Shown here: piece by piece, positions 53,701-59,198 of the stretch | Layout of the letters: the number at the start of each line of letters is the position of its first letter | Numbering within the stretch: the stretch's first letter is position 1 | From: Tragulus kanchil | Taxonomy: Eukaryota; Chordata; Mammalia; Artiodactyla; Tragulidae | Assembly: GCA_022376925.1 (NCBI GenBank) | Contig: JAIOJX010000004.1 | Span: 176,171,501 to 176,235,500, forward strand | Direction of reading: 5' to 3' | DNA: 64,000 nt | The notes under the pieces: model-generated | Database searches by the model: none | Seen by the model: only the letters and a program-made list of their open reading frames with translations | Told to the model about the DNA's origin: nothing | Program-made: the position numbers and the translations under genes

Positions 53701-56700
53701 TATTCCCACAGAGCACTCGGCGCTGGCGCTTCTCAAGGGGAAGAAAAAGTTAAAAAGGGGTGATTTTGCAATTCGACATTCCATAGAGCTTCCATGTCTA
53801 TCCAGTGTCTGGAGGCTCTGTTAACTCTCTGAGGCTAATACCCTCGAGAAAGGGGGCCACTGCCGCTCTTACCGGAACTTGAAGGGCGGCGGTCTGGATA
53901 GGGGTGGTGAGGGCAGTAAGGGCGGGGTTCTGGACTGCGGCCATCACAGGGCTGCCGTCTGTCTTCAGTGTGGTCAGAACAAGGGAGTCTGTCTTGATGA
54001 TCTGAGGCTGTACGAGGACCTGGATGGAAAAAGGAAAGGAAAAAGCAGCATTGTGTTACTTTGTCTATTTTCTCTTTTGGCCGTATCACATAGCAAATGG
54101 GATCTTAGCTCCCAGACCAGGGATGGAACCTGCACCTGCTGCAGTGGAAGTATGGAGCTCAGACAGCTGGACCACCGGGGAAGTACCGATATTGTTATTT
54201 TTCTAGTTTTCATGACTTCTTACTGCAGAGACCCTCCAGACAAGAATGATAAAATCAAATTTTCATACCACTGAGAATGTAGCTTGATTCCTGGATCAAG
54301 GGGGAGAAAGGGCACAGCTAAAGAGGGCTTTGGGCTTCCCTGGTGGCTGAGTGGTAAAGAATCTGCCGGGGGGCTTCCCTGGTGGTCCAGTGGGTAAGGA
54401 CACCGCCTTGCAGTGCAGGGGGCGCCAGTTCGATCCCTGGCCTGGGAGGATCCCACGTGCCGCGGAGCGGCTGGGCTGATGTGTCCAATTACCGAGCTGG
54501 AGCTCTGGAGCGCATGCGCCCAGAGCCGGAGCTCTGCGACAACAGAGGCCACTGCAATGGGAGGCCCACACAGGCCAAAGAACAAAGATGGATGAAAACA
54601 GAAAGAACGAACCAATCTCTTCCCACAAGATGCCGCCAGTGGCTGAGACCAAAGCTGAAGTATGGGTGCCTTCCATCCCCCCATCCTGGAGCGCCTCCCC
54701 GCCTAGGGTCCCTCAGAAGCTAAACCTCTCCCAGCAGGACCGAAGAGGCGACGGCCCTGGGAGCGGCTACAGCCCCTCTGCTGTTCCTCCCTTGCTCCTC
54801 ACAAATGCCAGTATTCCCACAGAGCACTCGGCGCTGGCGCTTCTCAAGGGGAAGAAAAAGTTAAAAAGGGGTGATTTTGCAATTCGACATTCCATAGAGC
54901 TTCCATGTCTATCCAGTGTCTGGAGGCTCTGTTAACTCTCTGAGGCTAATACCCTCGAGAAAGGGGGCCACTGCCGCTCTTACCGGAACTTGAAGGGCGG
55001 CGGTCTGGATAGGGGTGGTGAGGGCAGTAAGGGCGGGGTTCTGGACTGCGGCCATCACAGGGCTGCCGTCTGTCTTCAGTGTGGTCAGAACAAGGGAGTC
55101 TGTCTTGATGATCTGAGGCTGTACGAGGACCTGGATGGAAAAAGGAAAGGAAAAAGCAGCATTGTGTTACTTTGTCTATTTTCTCTTTTGGCCGTATCAC
55201 ATAGCAAATGGGATCTAAGCTCCCAGACCAGGGATGGAACCTGCACCTCCTGCAGTGGAAGTATGGAGCTCAGACAGCTGGACCACCGGGGAAGTACCGA
55301 TATTGTTATTTTTCTAGTTTTCATGACTTCTTACTGCAGAGACCCTCCAGACAAGAATGATAAAATCAAATTTTCATACCACTGAGAATGTAGCTTGATT
55401 CCTGGATCAAGGGGGAGAAAGGGCACAGCTAAAGAGGGCTTTGGGCTTCCCTGGTGGCTGAGTGGTAAAGAATCTGCCGGGGGGCTTCCCTGGTGGTCCA
55501 GTGGGTAAGGACACCGCCTTGCAGTGCAGGGGGCGCCAGTTCGATCCCTGGCCTGGGAGGATCCCACGTGCCGCGGAGCGGCTGGGCTGATGTGTCCAAT
55601 TACCGAGCTGGAGCTCTGGAGCGCATGCGCCCAGAGCCGGAGCTCTGCGACAACAGAGGCCACTGCAATGGGAGGCCCACACAGGCCAAAGAACAAAGAT
55701 GGATGAAAACAGATAAATGAAAAACCAACAGAAGTGGCCTGTCCGTCCCCTCCCCAACCCGCACCGCCCCCCCACCAAAAAAAGTTAAAAAATAAATAAA
55801 TAAATAAATAAATAAAAGAATCTGCCGGCCAAGCAGGAGACATGGGTTCGATGCCTAGGTTGGGAAGATCCACTGGAGAAGGAAATGACAACCCCCTCCA
55901 GTATTCCCGCCTGATTTCCATGGCCAGAGGAGCCTGGTGGGCTACAGTCCATGGGGTTGCAAGAGAGATGAACATGACTCAGCAACCAAACTACAACAAA
56001 GAGGGTCTTGGGGTGGAAGGTCTTATGGCTTTGAGGTGAGCAGAGCCAGTAGCCTCGCGGGGGGAGAGCAGGCGTGGCTCGGGTGGATGATGGAGAGAGA
56101 TCTGATGCTGGGCAAACAGGAATGCCAGAAACATGGCTGAGAAGCAAAGATGATAAACTTGATTTTTTTTTTTAAAAAAAAGATAAATTACTTCGCTAGA
56201 AACACAGTCCACTATGATGTATGATTTTAAGACATTTTAGCATGTTTCTTTTTAGTTTTATACCCTTTACGTGGGTTGGGGTCGCTAACAGTCAGACACA
56301 CCTGAGTGACTGGACTGAACTGAACACCAGCGCTTACTGGGCTCATGCGACGGCCAGTGTGCACCTCTAGGTGTCACCTCTGCCAGGTCTCATGGGTGTA
56401 GCACAAGCTCAGTGGCTCCAACGTGCCCCGCCAGCGGCTCCCTCATGCCCCGCTGGTCTTGCCTGGCTCACAGACCACATTTCCCAACACAGACCGGCCA
56501 ACAGGCCCAACCAGGGCCTCCTGGAACTCCGGCCAGCCACCTACCGGGACCTGCTGCACCTGGGGCGCAGCCACCGTCTGCACCGTGGCCGGGGCCAGGG
56601 TCTGCAGCGTGCCGTTGGCCGTCTGCGTCAGCACCCGCTGGGCCTGCACCGTCTGCACCTGCTGCTGGATGGTGACTGGCTGTACCTGGGAGGAGGTCAC

Positions 56701-59198
56701 TAGGCTCTGGACTTGGGGCTGAAGGACTTGGAAGAAACGGAGAGACAAAGTCAGGAGGACAAGGAAAGCATTTTGTCACTGAAGCGGCACTGGGACCGAG
56801 GATGGAGTGCCTCGGAAGGACCCTAGCTCCCCACATGCTGTCGGAGAGGATGGGCATGGCCACCCACAAGGTGGCGGAGCGGTCAAGAACACCCCGTGAG
56901 GGCCCCATCCATTTCAGAAGGAACGAGTACAAATTTTGTTTTTACTCCGGGTGCTGGGATGGAGGTGAGGGGACCTGACTAGCAAATGACTACACCCAGC
57001 AAGTAAGCGAGTGAACAGATGTTAGAACCAAATGGCAAGGCTTCACTGCCTCCTAGGAAATGAGTGGAATGCACATTTTGGGACGACTGCCTTGGCTCTT
57101 TGCTCTGCCGCCTTTCCCCAGCCCCTAAATCCCTGATGCCCGCTAAAGCGCTGTCAGATCCTGTGACATTGGCAGAGCCACACTACTCCCACCCAGGCTC
57201 CCCGTCGGGCCAGGGAGGAATCTACAGGTGCTGGGGCACGCGTGGCACAGAAAGTCGCTCGTGCACTCAGCGCCCACCACCAGGCCACCACTCAGAGACG
57301 CTGCACCCATGTTAAAGGCGTGTGCCTCTCCGGGTGCTCAGAGCAGGCGAGCTGCTCCGCCTACAGGACCTGTGATCTGCCCGGAGGCTGGGGAGGATTG
57401 AGGCCAATTTCATTCAAGCTAACAGTCAGACACACCTGAGTGACTGGACTGAACTGAACACCAGCGCTTACTGGGCTCATGCGACGGCCAGTGTGCACCT
57501 CTAGGTGTCACCTCTGCCAGGTCTCATGGGTGTAGCACAAGCTCAGTGGCTCCAACGTGCCCCGCCAGCGGCTCCCTCATGCCCCGCTGGTCTTGCCTGG
57601 CTCACAGACCACATTTCCCAACACAGACCGGCCAACAGGCCCAACCAGGGCCTCCTGGAACTCCGGCCAGCCACCTACCGGGACCTGCTGCACCTGGGGC
57701 GCAGCCACCGTCTGCACCGTGGCCGGGGCCAGGGTCTGCAGCGTGCCGTTGGCCGTCTGCGTCAGCACCCGCTGGGCCTGCACCGTCTGCACCTGCTGCT
57801 GGATGGTGACTGGCTGTACCTGGGAGGAGGTCACTAGGCTCTGGACTTGGGGCTGAAGGACTTGGAAGAAACGGAGAGACAAAGTCAGGAGGACAAGGAA
57901 AGCATTTTGTCACTGAAGCGGCACTGGGACCGAGGATGGAGTGCCTCGGAAGGACCCTAGCTCCCCACATGCTGTCGGAGAGGATGGGCATGGCCACCCA
58001 CAAGGTGGCGGAGCGGTCAAGAACACCCCGTGAGGGCCCCATCCATTTCAGAAGGAACGAGTACAAATTTTGTTTTACTCCGGGTGCTGGGATGGAGGTG
58101 AGGGGACCTGACTAGCAAATGACTACACCCAGCAAGTAAGCGAGTGAACAGATGTTAGAACCAAATGGCAAGGCTTCACTGCCTCCTAGGAAATGAGTGG
58201 AATGCACATTTTGGGACGACTGCCTTGGCTCTTTGCTCTGCCGCCTTTCCCCAGCCCCTAAATCCCTGATGCCCGCTAAAGCGCTGTCAGATCCTGTGAC
58301 ATTGGCAGAGCCACACTACTCCCACCCAGGCTCCCCGTCGGGCCAGGGAGGAATCTACAGGTGCTGGGGCACGCGTGGCACAGAAAGTCGCTCGTGCACT
58401 CAGCGCCCACCACCAGGCCACCACTCAGAGACGCTGCACCCATGTTAAAGGCGTGTGCCTCTCCGCGGGGGTGCTCAGAGCAGGCGAGGGCTGCTCCGCC
58501 TACAGGACCTGTGATCTGCCCGGAGGCTGGGGAGGATTGAGGCCAATTTCATTCAAGCCTCCACCTCGAGTGCTCAGGGCAGCCCCGAGGCTACCCGCCA
58601 TACTCACTGCCCGTCACCTAAGCCTCATTCAGACCGGGCCAAATCAATAGATTCTGTCAAGAGAGGGCAGACTATCGACAATCTAGCTCGGAAGGATCTG
58701 CACACGGGCACGGAAACTTCTGAAGCGACCCAGGGCCCTGGCGTCTACGTGCTGAGTCACCTTGAAAGCTGGTGGCCGCGTTCTGATAGATCACGGGCTG
58801 CTGGAGGATCCGCGTCTGGGGAGCGGTGCTGAAGGTCGGGGTGATCATCACCGTCTGCTGCTGCAGCGGAGCTGGGGGCTGGGGCTGGGGCTGGGGGCGC
58901 GGCTGGAGAACAGGAGCCGCCCTGGGCGGAGTGGGGCCCGAGGCGGCCGGAGCCTTGGCCTGCAGGGCTGGAGCCTGGGGGGAGGGAGCCGCGGGAGAGA
59001 AGGCAGGGAGAGGGACCTGGCTGAAGGACCGCTGCCCGGGGGGGTCCCCGCTCCCGGCTCCACCACCACTGCCGCCGCCACCGCCGCCACCACTGCCACT
59101 GCTGCCGCCGCCGCCGCCGCTGGGGAAGGAGCCGCACAGGGGCTCGGAGAACAAGTCGGGGAACTCGCCCACTTGATTGCTGACGAACTGCAGCATCT
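14501..59198 (-). CDS. SREBF2: SREBF2 (SREBP-2) coding region, exons 2-19; exon 1 outside the window
   Basis: SREBP-2 is an ER-membrane transcription factor precursor that activates cholesterol synthesis and LDL-receptor genes after SCAP-guided transport to the Golgi and cleavage. Eighteen exons join in one frame to 1107 residues plus a stop, close to the about 1111 expected after exon 1 of the 1141-residue human protein. In order: Gly/Ser/Pro/Gln-rich region (exons 2-4), bHLH-zipper (exons 5-6), DEPD caspase site, S2P site and membrane span 1 (exon 8), luminal RTML S1P site (exon 8), membrane span 2 (exon 9), and the SCAP-binding regulatory domain (exons 10-19), ending GGGTAIAAS. No canonical exon copy has a frameshift or stop. 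Exons 3, 4, 6, 7, 15, 16 and 19 occur twice and exon 11 one and a half times, because of tandem segments I judge to be assembly errors. miR-33a lies in intron 16. Confidence 0.95.
14722..15094 (-). other. SREBF2: SREBF2 intron 18
   Basis: About 370 bp. Its left part lies in the duplicated unit ending near 15008. Nothing else recognised. Confidence 0.75.
15095..15206 (-). CDS. SREBF2: SREBF2 exon 18
   Basis: 112 nt from acceptor ccgcccag to donor gtgagc, encoding [20 protein letters not shown] through [16 protein letters not shown]. Confidence 0.95.
15207..16561 (-). other. SREBF2: SREBF2 intron 17
   Basis: About 1.35 kb between exons 18 and 17. No feature recognised. Confidence 0.7.
16562..16747 (-). 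CDS. SREBF2: SREBF2 exon 17
   Basis: 186 nt (62 codons) from acceptor catcccacag to donor gtgaag, encoding [20 protein letters not shown] through [16 protein letters not shown]. Confidence 0.95.
17072..17120. repeat. 17-19-bp minisatellite
   Basis: About three units of ggagcccctcccaccccca-type sequence, in SREBF2 intron 16. Confidence 0.75.
18307..18374 (-). ncRNA. MIR33A: miR-33a precursor hairpin, second copy (likely assembly duplicate)
   Basis: The same hairpin as 19436-19503 at an offset of 1129 bp (mature 5p at 18369-18349, 3p at 18330-18309). The surrounding ~1.1 kb is repeated too, so this is not evidence for a second microRNA gene. Confidence 0.9.
18758..18926 (-). CDS. SREBF2: SREBF2 exon 16, second copy (likely assembly duplicate)
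   Basis: The same exon as 19887-20055 at an offset of 1129 bp. A true duplication of 169 nt would shift the frame before exon 17. Confidence 0.87.
19436..19503 (-). ncRNA. MIR33A: miR-33a precursor hairpin, upstream copy
   Basis: The minus strand folds as a near-perfect stem. The 5' arm (19498-19478) carries mature miR-33a-5p with seed TGCATTG, and the 3' arm (19459-19438) carries miR-33a-3p. It lies in SREBF2 intron 16 on the host strand, as in other vertebrates. miR-33a is co-expressed with SREBP-2 and represses ABCA1 and fatty-acid oxidation genes (established knowledge). Both arms look intact. Confidence 0.95.
19887..20055 (-). CDS. SREBF2: SREBF2 exon 16, upstream copy
   Basis: 169 nt from acceptor ccgcccag to donor gtgagt, encoding [20 protein letters not shown] through [14 protein letters not shown] and LNHV. 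The acceptor side reads ctctcaccgcccag here and ccctcaccgcccag in the other copy. Confidence 0.92.
20570..20663. repeat. 47-bp tandem pair
   Basis: gaggcccttcccagcctgc begins both units (20570 and 20617), each ending in ccggctcggcaccc/g. A diverged local duplication, unlike the 1.1-kb ones. Confidence 0.75.
21378..21698 (+). mobile_element. young tRNA-derived SINE, copy 1
   Basis: The head matches a pol III promoter: A box tggtccagtgg and B-box-like ggttcaatccc. It is followed by a body with gagcgcatgcgcccagagcc, a tail with ccaatagaagtggcc, and an AAAT/poly(A) end. Confidence 0.85.
21708..21974 (+). mobile_element. young tRNA-derived SINE, copy 2 with TSD
   Basis: The same family, inserted in the A-rich tail of the previous copy. 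It is flanked by a 9-bp direct repeat aaatagtag (21699-21707 and 21975-21983). The B box is ggttcgatccc. Confidence 0.88.
23113..23245 (-). CDS. SREBF2: SREBF2 exon 15, second copy (likely assembly duplicate)
   Basis: Identical by eye to 24265-24397 at an offset of 1152 bp. Including both (133 nt each) would break the frame. Confidence 0.87.
24265..24397 (-). CDS. SREBF2: SREBF2 exon 15, upstream copy
   Basis: 133 nt from acceptor gttccccgcag to donor gtgcgt, encoding [20 protein letters not shown] through VPKALEVT. The duplicate is at 23113-23245. Confidence 0.92.
24398..25539 (-). other. SREBF2: SREBF2 intron 14
   Basis: Contains a degenerate L1 3'UTR-like stretch (about 24540-24800) and a short tandem pair of an 18-mer near 25250-25275. 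Otherwise nothing recognised. Confidence 0.7.
25540..25649 (-). CDS. SREBF2: SREBF2 exon 14
   Basis: 110 nt from acceptor tctttgcag to donor gtgagc, encoding [20 protein letters not shown] and [10 protein letters not shown]. Confidence 0.95.
25650..26461 (-). other. SREBF2: SREBF2 intron 13
   Basis: About 800 bp. No feature recognised. The long plus- and minus-strand ORFs here show no protein similarity that I recognise. Confidence 0.7.
26462..26579 (-). CDS. SREBF2: SREBF2 exon 13
   Basis: 118 nt from acceptor cttcttcag to donor gtatgg, encoding [20 protein letters not shown] through [15 protein letters not shown] and a split Cys codon. Confidence 0.95.
26580..29094 (-). other. SREBF2: SREBF2 intron 12
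   Basis: Mostly made of the duplicated segment 26721-28899. No exon or known repeat recognised in the unit itself. Confidence 0.75.
26721..28899. repeat. tandem duplication 7, ~1.07-kb unit in intron 12
   Basis: 26721-27792 is repeated at 27828-28899 (offset 1107), with about 35 unrelated bases between. Confidence 0.95.
29095..29263 (-). CDS. SREBF2: SREBF2 exon 12
   Basis: 169 nt from acceptor ccttccgcag to donor gtgaga, encoding [20 protein letters not shown] through [20 protein letters not shown] and AQRNP. Present once. Confidence 0.95.
29692..29924 (-). mobile_element. young tRNA-derived SINE with 14-bp TSD
   Basis: Minus orientation: poly-T at the left, SINE head at the right. It is flanked by cagaactgtattct at 29678-29691 and 29925-29938. 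Confidence 0.9.
30159..30412 (+). mobile_element. Bov-tA2/CHR-2-like SINE
   Basis: Starts gggacttccctggtggtcca, has a degenerate B box and a body of repeated 'gcaactactgagccc'-type units, and ends with aaataaattttg. This is the typical older ruminant tRNA-derived SINE. Confidence 0.75.
30640..30905 (+). mobile_element. BovB-derived (Bov-A-like) fragment
   Basis: Contains gaccctgatgctgggag, a 'gatggttggatggcatcatcgactcaatgg'-type block and gctgcagtccatggggttgc, which are the 3' end of BovB/Bov-A. BovB is widespread in ruminants among cetartiodactyls, so this supports the host assignment. Confidence 0.8.
30933..31265 (+). mobile_element. young tRNA-derived SINE, copy 4
   Basis: Full-length, with intact A and B boxes, the characteristic gaacaaagacggatgaaaat tail, and an (AAAT)n/poly(A) end. 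Confidence 0.85.
31900..33612 (+). mobile_element. old L1 3' fragment, interrupted by a SINE
   Basis: Degenerate L1 ORF2 end and 3'UTR on the plus strand. Landmarks are ccaagcggatcatggatc, ctgaacatctttagtcacct and a terminal caataaaaagc near 33585-33600. The 5' limit is uncertain. Frames are broken; not active. Confidence 0.65.
32256..32535 (+). mobile_element. young tRNA-derived SINE inserted in an L1
   Basis: Interrupts an L1 sequence. The flanks share attaaaaacaaca (about 32239-32251 and from about 32536), consistent with a target-site duplication. Confidence 0.85.
34846..35040 (+). mobile_element. Bov-tA SINE, copy in duplication 8
   Basis: Starts gagcttcccgggtggctcag, followed by ggtttgatccctgggctgg and the 'ccactccaggattcttgcctgg' type block of Bov-tA. 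Repeated at 35946-36143. Confidence 0.8.
35094..35187 (-). pseudogene. SREBF2: partial second copy of SREBF2 exon 11
   Basis: Repeats the last part of exon 11 (from [15 protein letters not shown] to GFLA) and its donor. It is cut at the duplication junction near 35186, so it has no acceptor. The flank next to the junction has lost single bases from several homopolymers compared with the full copy, which is typical of an unpolished contig end. Confidence 0.85.
35946..36143 (+). mobile_element. Bov-tA SINE, second copy of the same insertion
   Basis: The same element as 34846-35040, present because of the tandem duplication. Confidence 0.8.
36200..36369 (-). CDS. SREBF2: SREBF2 exon 11
   Basis: 170 nt from acceptor gccgtag to donor gtgagt, encoding [19 protein letters not shown] through [18 protein letters not shown]. 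The 3' part is repeated at 35094-35187. Confidence 0.94.
36370..38416 (-). other. SREBF2: SREBF2 intron 10
   Basis: About 2 kb between exons 11 and 10, not affected by any duplication. No repeat or coding feature recognised. Confidence 0.7.
38417..38693 (-). CDS. SREBF2: SREBF2 exon 10
   Basis: 277 nt from acceptor cccgccag to donor gtaagg. Encodes [14 protein letters not shown] through [32 protein letters not shown] and [11 protein letters not shown]: the first part of the SCAP-binding regulatory domain. Confidence 0.95.
38694..39766 (-). other. SREBF2: SREBF2 intron 9
   Basis: Contains one young SINE (39076-39348) with a 10-bp target-site duplication. Otherwise nothing recognised. Confidence 0.75.
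39076..39348 (+). mobile_element. young tRNA-derived SINE with 10-bp TSD
   Basis: Flanked by tgcgaattcc at 39066-39075 and 39349-39358. Intact A and B boxes. Confidence 0.9.
39767..39948 (-). CDS. SREBF2: SREBF2 exon 9 (membrane span 2)
   Basis: 182 nt from acceptor cctcctag to donor gtgagt, encoding [20 protein letters not shown] and [20 protein letters not shown], ending ADLDLAR. This is the second transmembrane helix and the start of the cytosolic regulatory domain. Confidence 0.95.
39949..40546 (-). other. SREBF2: SREBF2 intron 8
   Basis: About 600 bp between exons 9 and 8. No feature recognised. Confidence 0.75.
40547..40739 (-). CDS. SREBF2: SREBF2 exon 8 (membrane span 1, S2P and S1P sites)
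   Basis: 193 nt from acceptor ttttgaag to donor gtaggt. Encodes VKDEPDSPP (the DEPD caspase-3 site known in SREBP-2), [20 protein letters not shown] (first transmembrane helix; S2P cuts at Leu-Cys), then the luminal loop with [16 protein letters not shown] fits the S1P consensus R-x-x-L; the human site is RSVL. Confidence 0.96.
41408..41652 (-). mobile_element. CHR-2-type SINE (copy A)
   Basis: Minus-oriented: ttatttatttgtttattt at the left and ccaggtctcctgcaggcag ... ccactggaccagcagggaag at the right. Repeated at 42488-42732. Confidence 0.75.
42488..42732 (-). mobile_element. CHR-2-type SINE (copy B of the same insertion)
   Basis: The same element as 41408-41652, at +1080. Confidence 0.75.
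43173..43527 (-). mobile_element. CHR-2-type SINE (copy A)
   Basis: Minus-oriented, from an (ATTT)n start to gggatcgaactcgtgtctct and ccagggaagccc. The right part is repeated at 44363-44610. Confidence 0.75.
43280..45457. repeat. tandem duplication 10, 1083-bp unit
   Basis: 43280-44362 is repeated at 44363-45457. Near its end, copy 1 lacks about 19 bp present in copy 2. Its last ~60 bp occur three times because duplication 11 overlaps. Confidence 0.95.
44363..44610 (-). mobile_element. CHR-2-type SINE, truncated duplicate
   Basis: The right part of the SINE at 43173-43527, starting exactly at the duplication junction. Confidence 0.75.
45351..47519. repeat. tandem duplication 11, ~1.07-kb unit
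   Basis: 45351-46423 is repeated at 46449-47519, with about 25 unrelated bases between. It overlaps the end of duplication 10. Confidence 0.95.
47601..47841 (-). mobile_element. young tRNA-derived SINE (copy A)
   Basis: Minus orientation; starts with the inverse tail ggccacttctattgatcttt and ends with ccactggaccaccaggggag. Repeated at 48672-48913. Confidence 0.82.
48672..48913 (-). mobile_element. young tRNA-derived SINE (copy B of the same insertion)
   Basis: The same insertion as 47601-47841 at +1072. Confidence 0.82.
49703..49884 (-). CDS. SREBF2: SREBF2 exon 7, second copy (likely assembly duplicate)
   Basis: Identical by eye to 50798-50979. Exons 6+7 together are 297 nt, so a predictor could chain both pairs without a frameshift and report a false 99-residue insertion that repeats helix 2. 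Confidence 0.87.
50065..50179 (-). CDS. SREBF2: SREBF2 exon 6, second copy (likely assembly duplicate)
   Basis: Identical by eye to 51160-51274 at an offset of 1095 bp. As written, the gene reads exons 6-7-6-7. Confidence 0.87.
50285..50480 (+). mobile_element. MIR element (copy A)
   Basis: Ancient mammalian MIR pattern: ctaattagctgtgcaaccca, acaagttacgcagtatctct, tttcctcctctgtgaaa, ctggcctggcacacagtaac. Repeated at 51380-51575. Confidence 0.75.
50798..50979 (-). CDS. SREBF2: SREBF2 exon 7, upstream copy
   Basis: 182 nt from acceptor ctttacag to donor gtaatg, encoding [20 protein letters not shown], the [20 protein letters not shown] segment and LLDDAK. The duplicate is at 49703-49884. Confidence 0.92.
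51160..51274 (-). CDS. SREBF2: SREBF2 exon 6, upstream copy (helix 2 and zipper start)
   Basis: 115 nt encoding [20 protein letters not shown] through LANQKN; acceptor cttcccag, donor gtgagt, with one base (A) carried into exon 7. The duplicate is at 50065-50179. Confidence 0.92.
51275..52235 (-). other. SREBF2: SREBF2 intron 5
   Basis: Contains a MIR element (about 51380-51575) and otherwise AT-rich unannotated sequence. Confidence 0.75.
51380..51575 (+). mobile_element. MIR element (copy B of the same insertion)
   Basis: The same MIR as 50285-50480 at +1095. Confidence 0.75.
52236..52457 (-). CDS. SREBF2: SREBF2 exon 5 (basic region, helix 1)
   Basis: 222 nt, phase 0 at both ends; acceptor gttctag, donor gtgggt. 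Encodes [19 protein letters not shown], then the basic region [20 protein letters not shown] with the SREBP-specific tyrosine (KRYRSS) that allows binding to sterol regulatory elements as well as E-boxes. Present once only. Confidence 0.96.
52829..52876 (-). mobile_element. SINE head fragment
   Basis: gcatggcaggcgggttcttt ... cactagtgccacctggaaag resembles the inverted head of a Bov-tA-type SINE only. Confidence 0.5.
53140..53440 (-). mobile_element. old L1 3'UTR-like fragment
   Basis: Text such as catacaaatggaatcattca and ctggctcagcacactattgc is typical of inverted L1 3'UTR remnants. Highly diverged. Confidence 0.45.
53873..54019 (-). CDS. SREBF2: SREBF2 exon 4, second copy (likely assembly duplicate)
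   Basis: Identical by eye to 54984-55130 at an offset of 1111 bp. Being 147 nt, a real duplication would stay in frame and insert 49 residues. The flanking intron is duplicated with it, which points to an artefact. Confidence 0.85.
54055..54186 (-). mobile_element. short CHR-2-type SINE (copy A)
   Basis: ttttggccgtatcacatagc ... ccagggatggaacctgcacc ... ggaccaccggggaagt. Repeated at 55166-55297. Confidence 0.65.
54371..54600 (+). mobile_element. young SINE nested in Bov-tA, truncated duplicate
   Basis: The left part of the nested insertion also seen at 55482-55814. It is cut at the duplication junction near 54600. Confidence 0.8.
54984..55130 (-). CDS. SREBF2: SREBF2 exon 4, upstream copy
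   Basis: 147 nt between acceptor ttccatccag and donor gtaaga, encoding [18 protein letters not shown] through TAALQVP. The duplicate is at 53873-54019. Confidence 0.9.
55166..55297 (-). mobile_element. short CHR-2-type SINE (copy B of the same insertion)
   Basis: The same element at +1111, with one substitution (gatcttagc against gatctaagc). Confidence 0.65.
55443..55990 (+). mobile_element. Bov-tA SINE split by a young SINE insertion
   Basis: The head is at 55443-55480 (gggcttccctggtggctgag). The remainder is at 55815-55990 (gacatgggttcgatgcctag, ccctccagtattcccgcctg, gctacagtccatggggttgc). Between them is the younger SINE. Confidence 0.85.
55482..55814 (+). mobile_element. young tRNA-derived SINE, nested, with 14-bp TSD
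   Basis: Flanked by aaagaatctgccgg at 55467-55480 and 55815-55828. Ends in (AAAT)n. Intact A and B boxes. Confidence 0.9.
56278..56325 (+). mobile_element. Bov-tA 3' tail fragment
   Basis: ggggtcgctaacagtcagac ... gactggactgaactgaac matches the usual Bov-tA/Bov-A end. Part of it is repeated from 57418. Confidence 0.6.
56545..56726 (-). CDS. SREBF2: SREBF2 exon 3, second copy (likely assembly duplicate)
   Basis: The same 182-nt glutamine-rich exon as 57679-57860, at an offset of 1134 bp, with the same splice sites. It lies inside the tandem duplication 56284-58557. Confidence 0.85.
57679..57860 (-). CDS. SREBF2: SREBF2 exon 3, upstream copy
   Basis: 182 nt encoding [16 protein letters not shown] through APQVQQVP; acceptor tttcttccaag, donor gtaggt. 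Identical by eye to the copy at 56545-56726. Using both copies would shift the frame (182 is not a multiple of 3), so only one can be real. Confidence 0.9.
57861..58760 (-). other. SREBF2: SREBF2 intron 2
   Basis: Between exons 2 and 3. It contains the end of the duplicated unit (to about 58557). Nothing else recognised. Confidence 0.75.
58761..59198 (-). CDS. SREBF2: SREBF2 exon 2
   Basis: The acceptor is gttcacag (AG at 59200-59199) and the donor gtgact after TTTCAAG. The 438 nt encode [18 protein letters not shown], a long Gly/Ser tract coded by GCC/GGC-type triplets (about 59050-59130), then a Pro/Gln-rich segment ending [10 protein letters not shown]. The first two bases complete a codon begun in exon 1. 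An alternative acceptor 2 nt further would break the phase. Confidence 0.93.

Larger units (their letters stand above)
52458..54983 (-). other. SREBF2: SREBF2 intron 4
   Basis: Contains a SINE tail fragment (about 52829-52876), an L1 3'UTR-like fragment (about 53140-53440), an extra copy of exon 4 and SINEs at 54055-54600, the last ones from duplication 53503-55712. Confidence 0.75.
53503..55712. repeat. tandem duplication 14, ~1.1-kb unit with exon 4
   Basis: 53503-54600 is repeated at 54616-55712 (offset 1111 in exon 4). The start of copy 2 lacks two bases present in copy 1. Confidence 0.95.
55131..57678 (-). other. SREBF2: SREBF2 intron 3
   Basis: Contains nested SINEs (55443-55990), a Bov-tA tail fragment at about 56278-56325, and an extra copy of exon 3 from duplication 56284-58557. 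Confidence 0.75.
56284..58557. repeat. tandem duplication 15, 1134-bp unit with exon 3
   Basis: 56284-57417 is repeated at 57418-58557. The end of copy 1 lacks bases in G runs that copy 2 retains. Confidence 0.95.
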
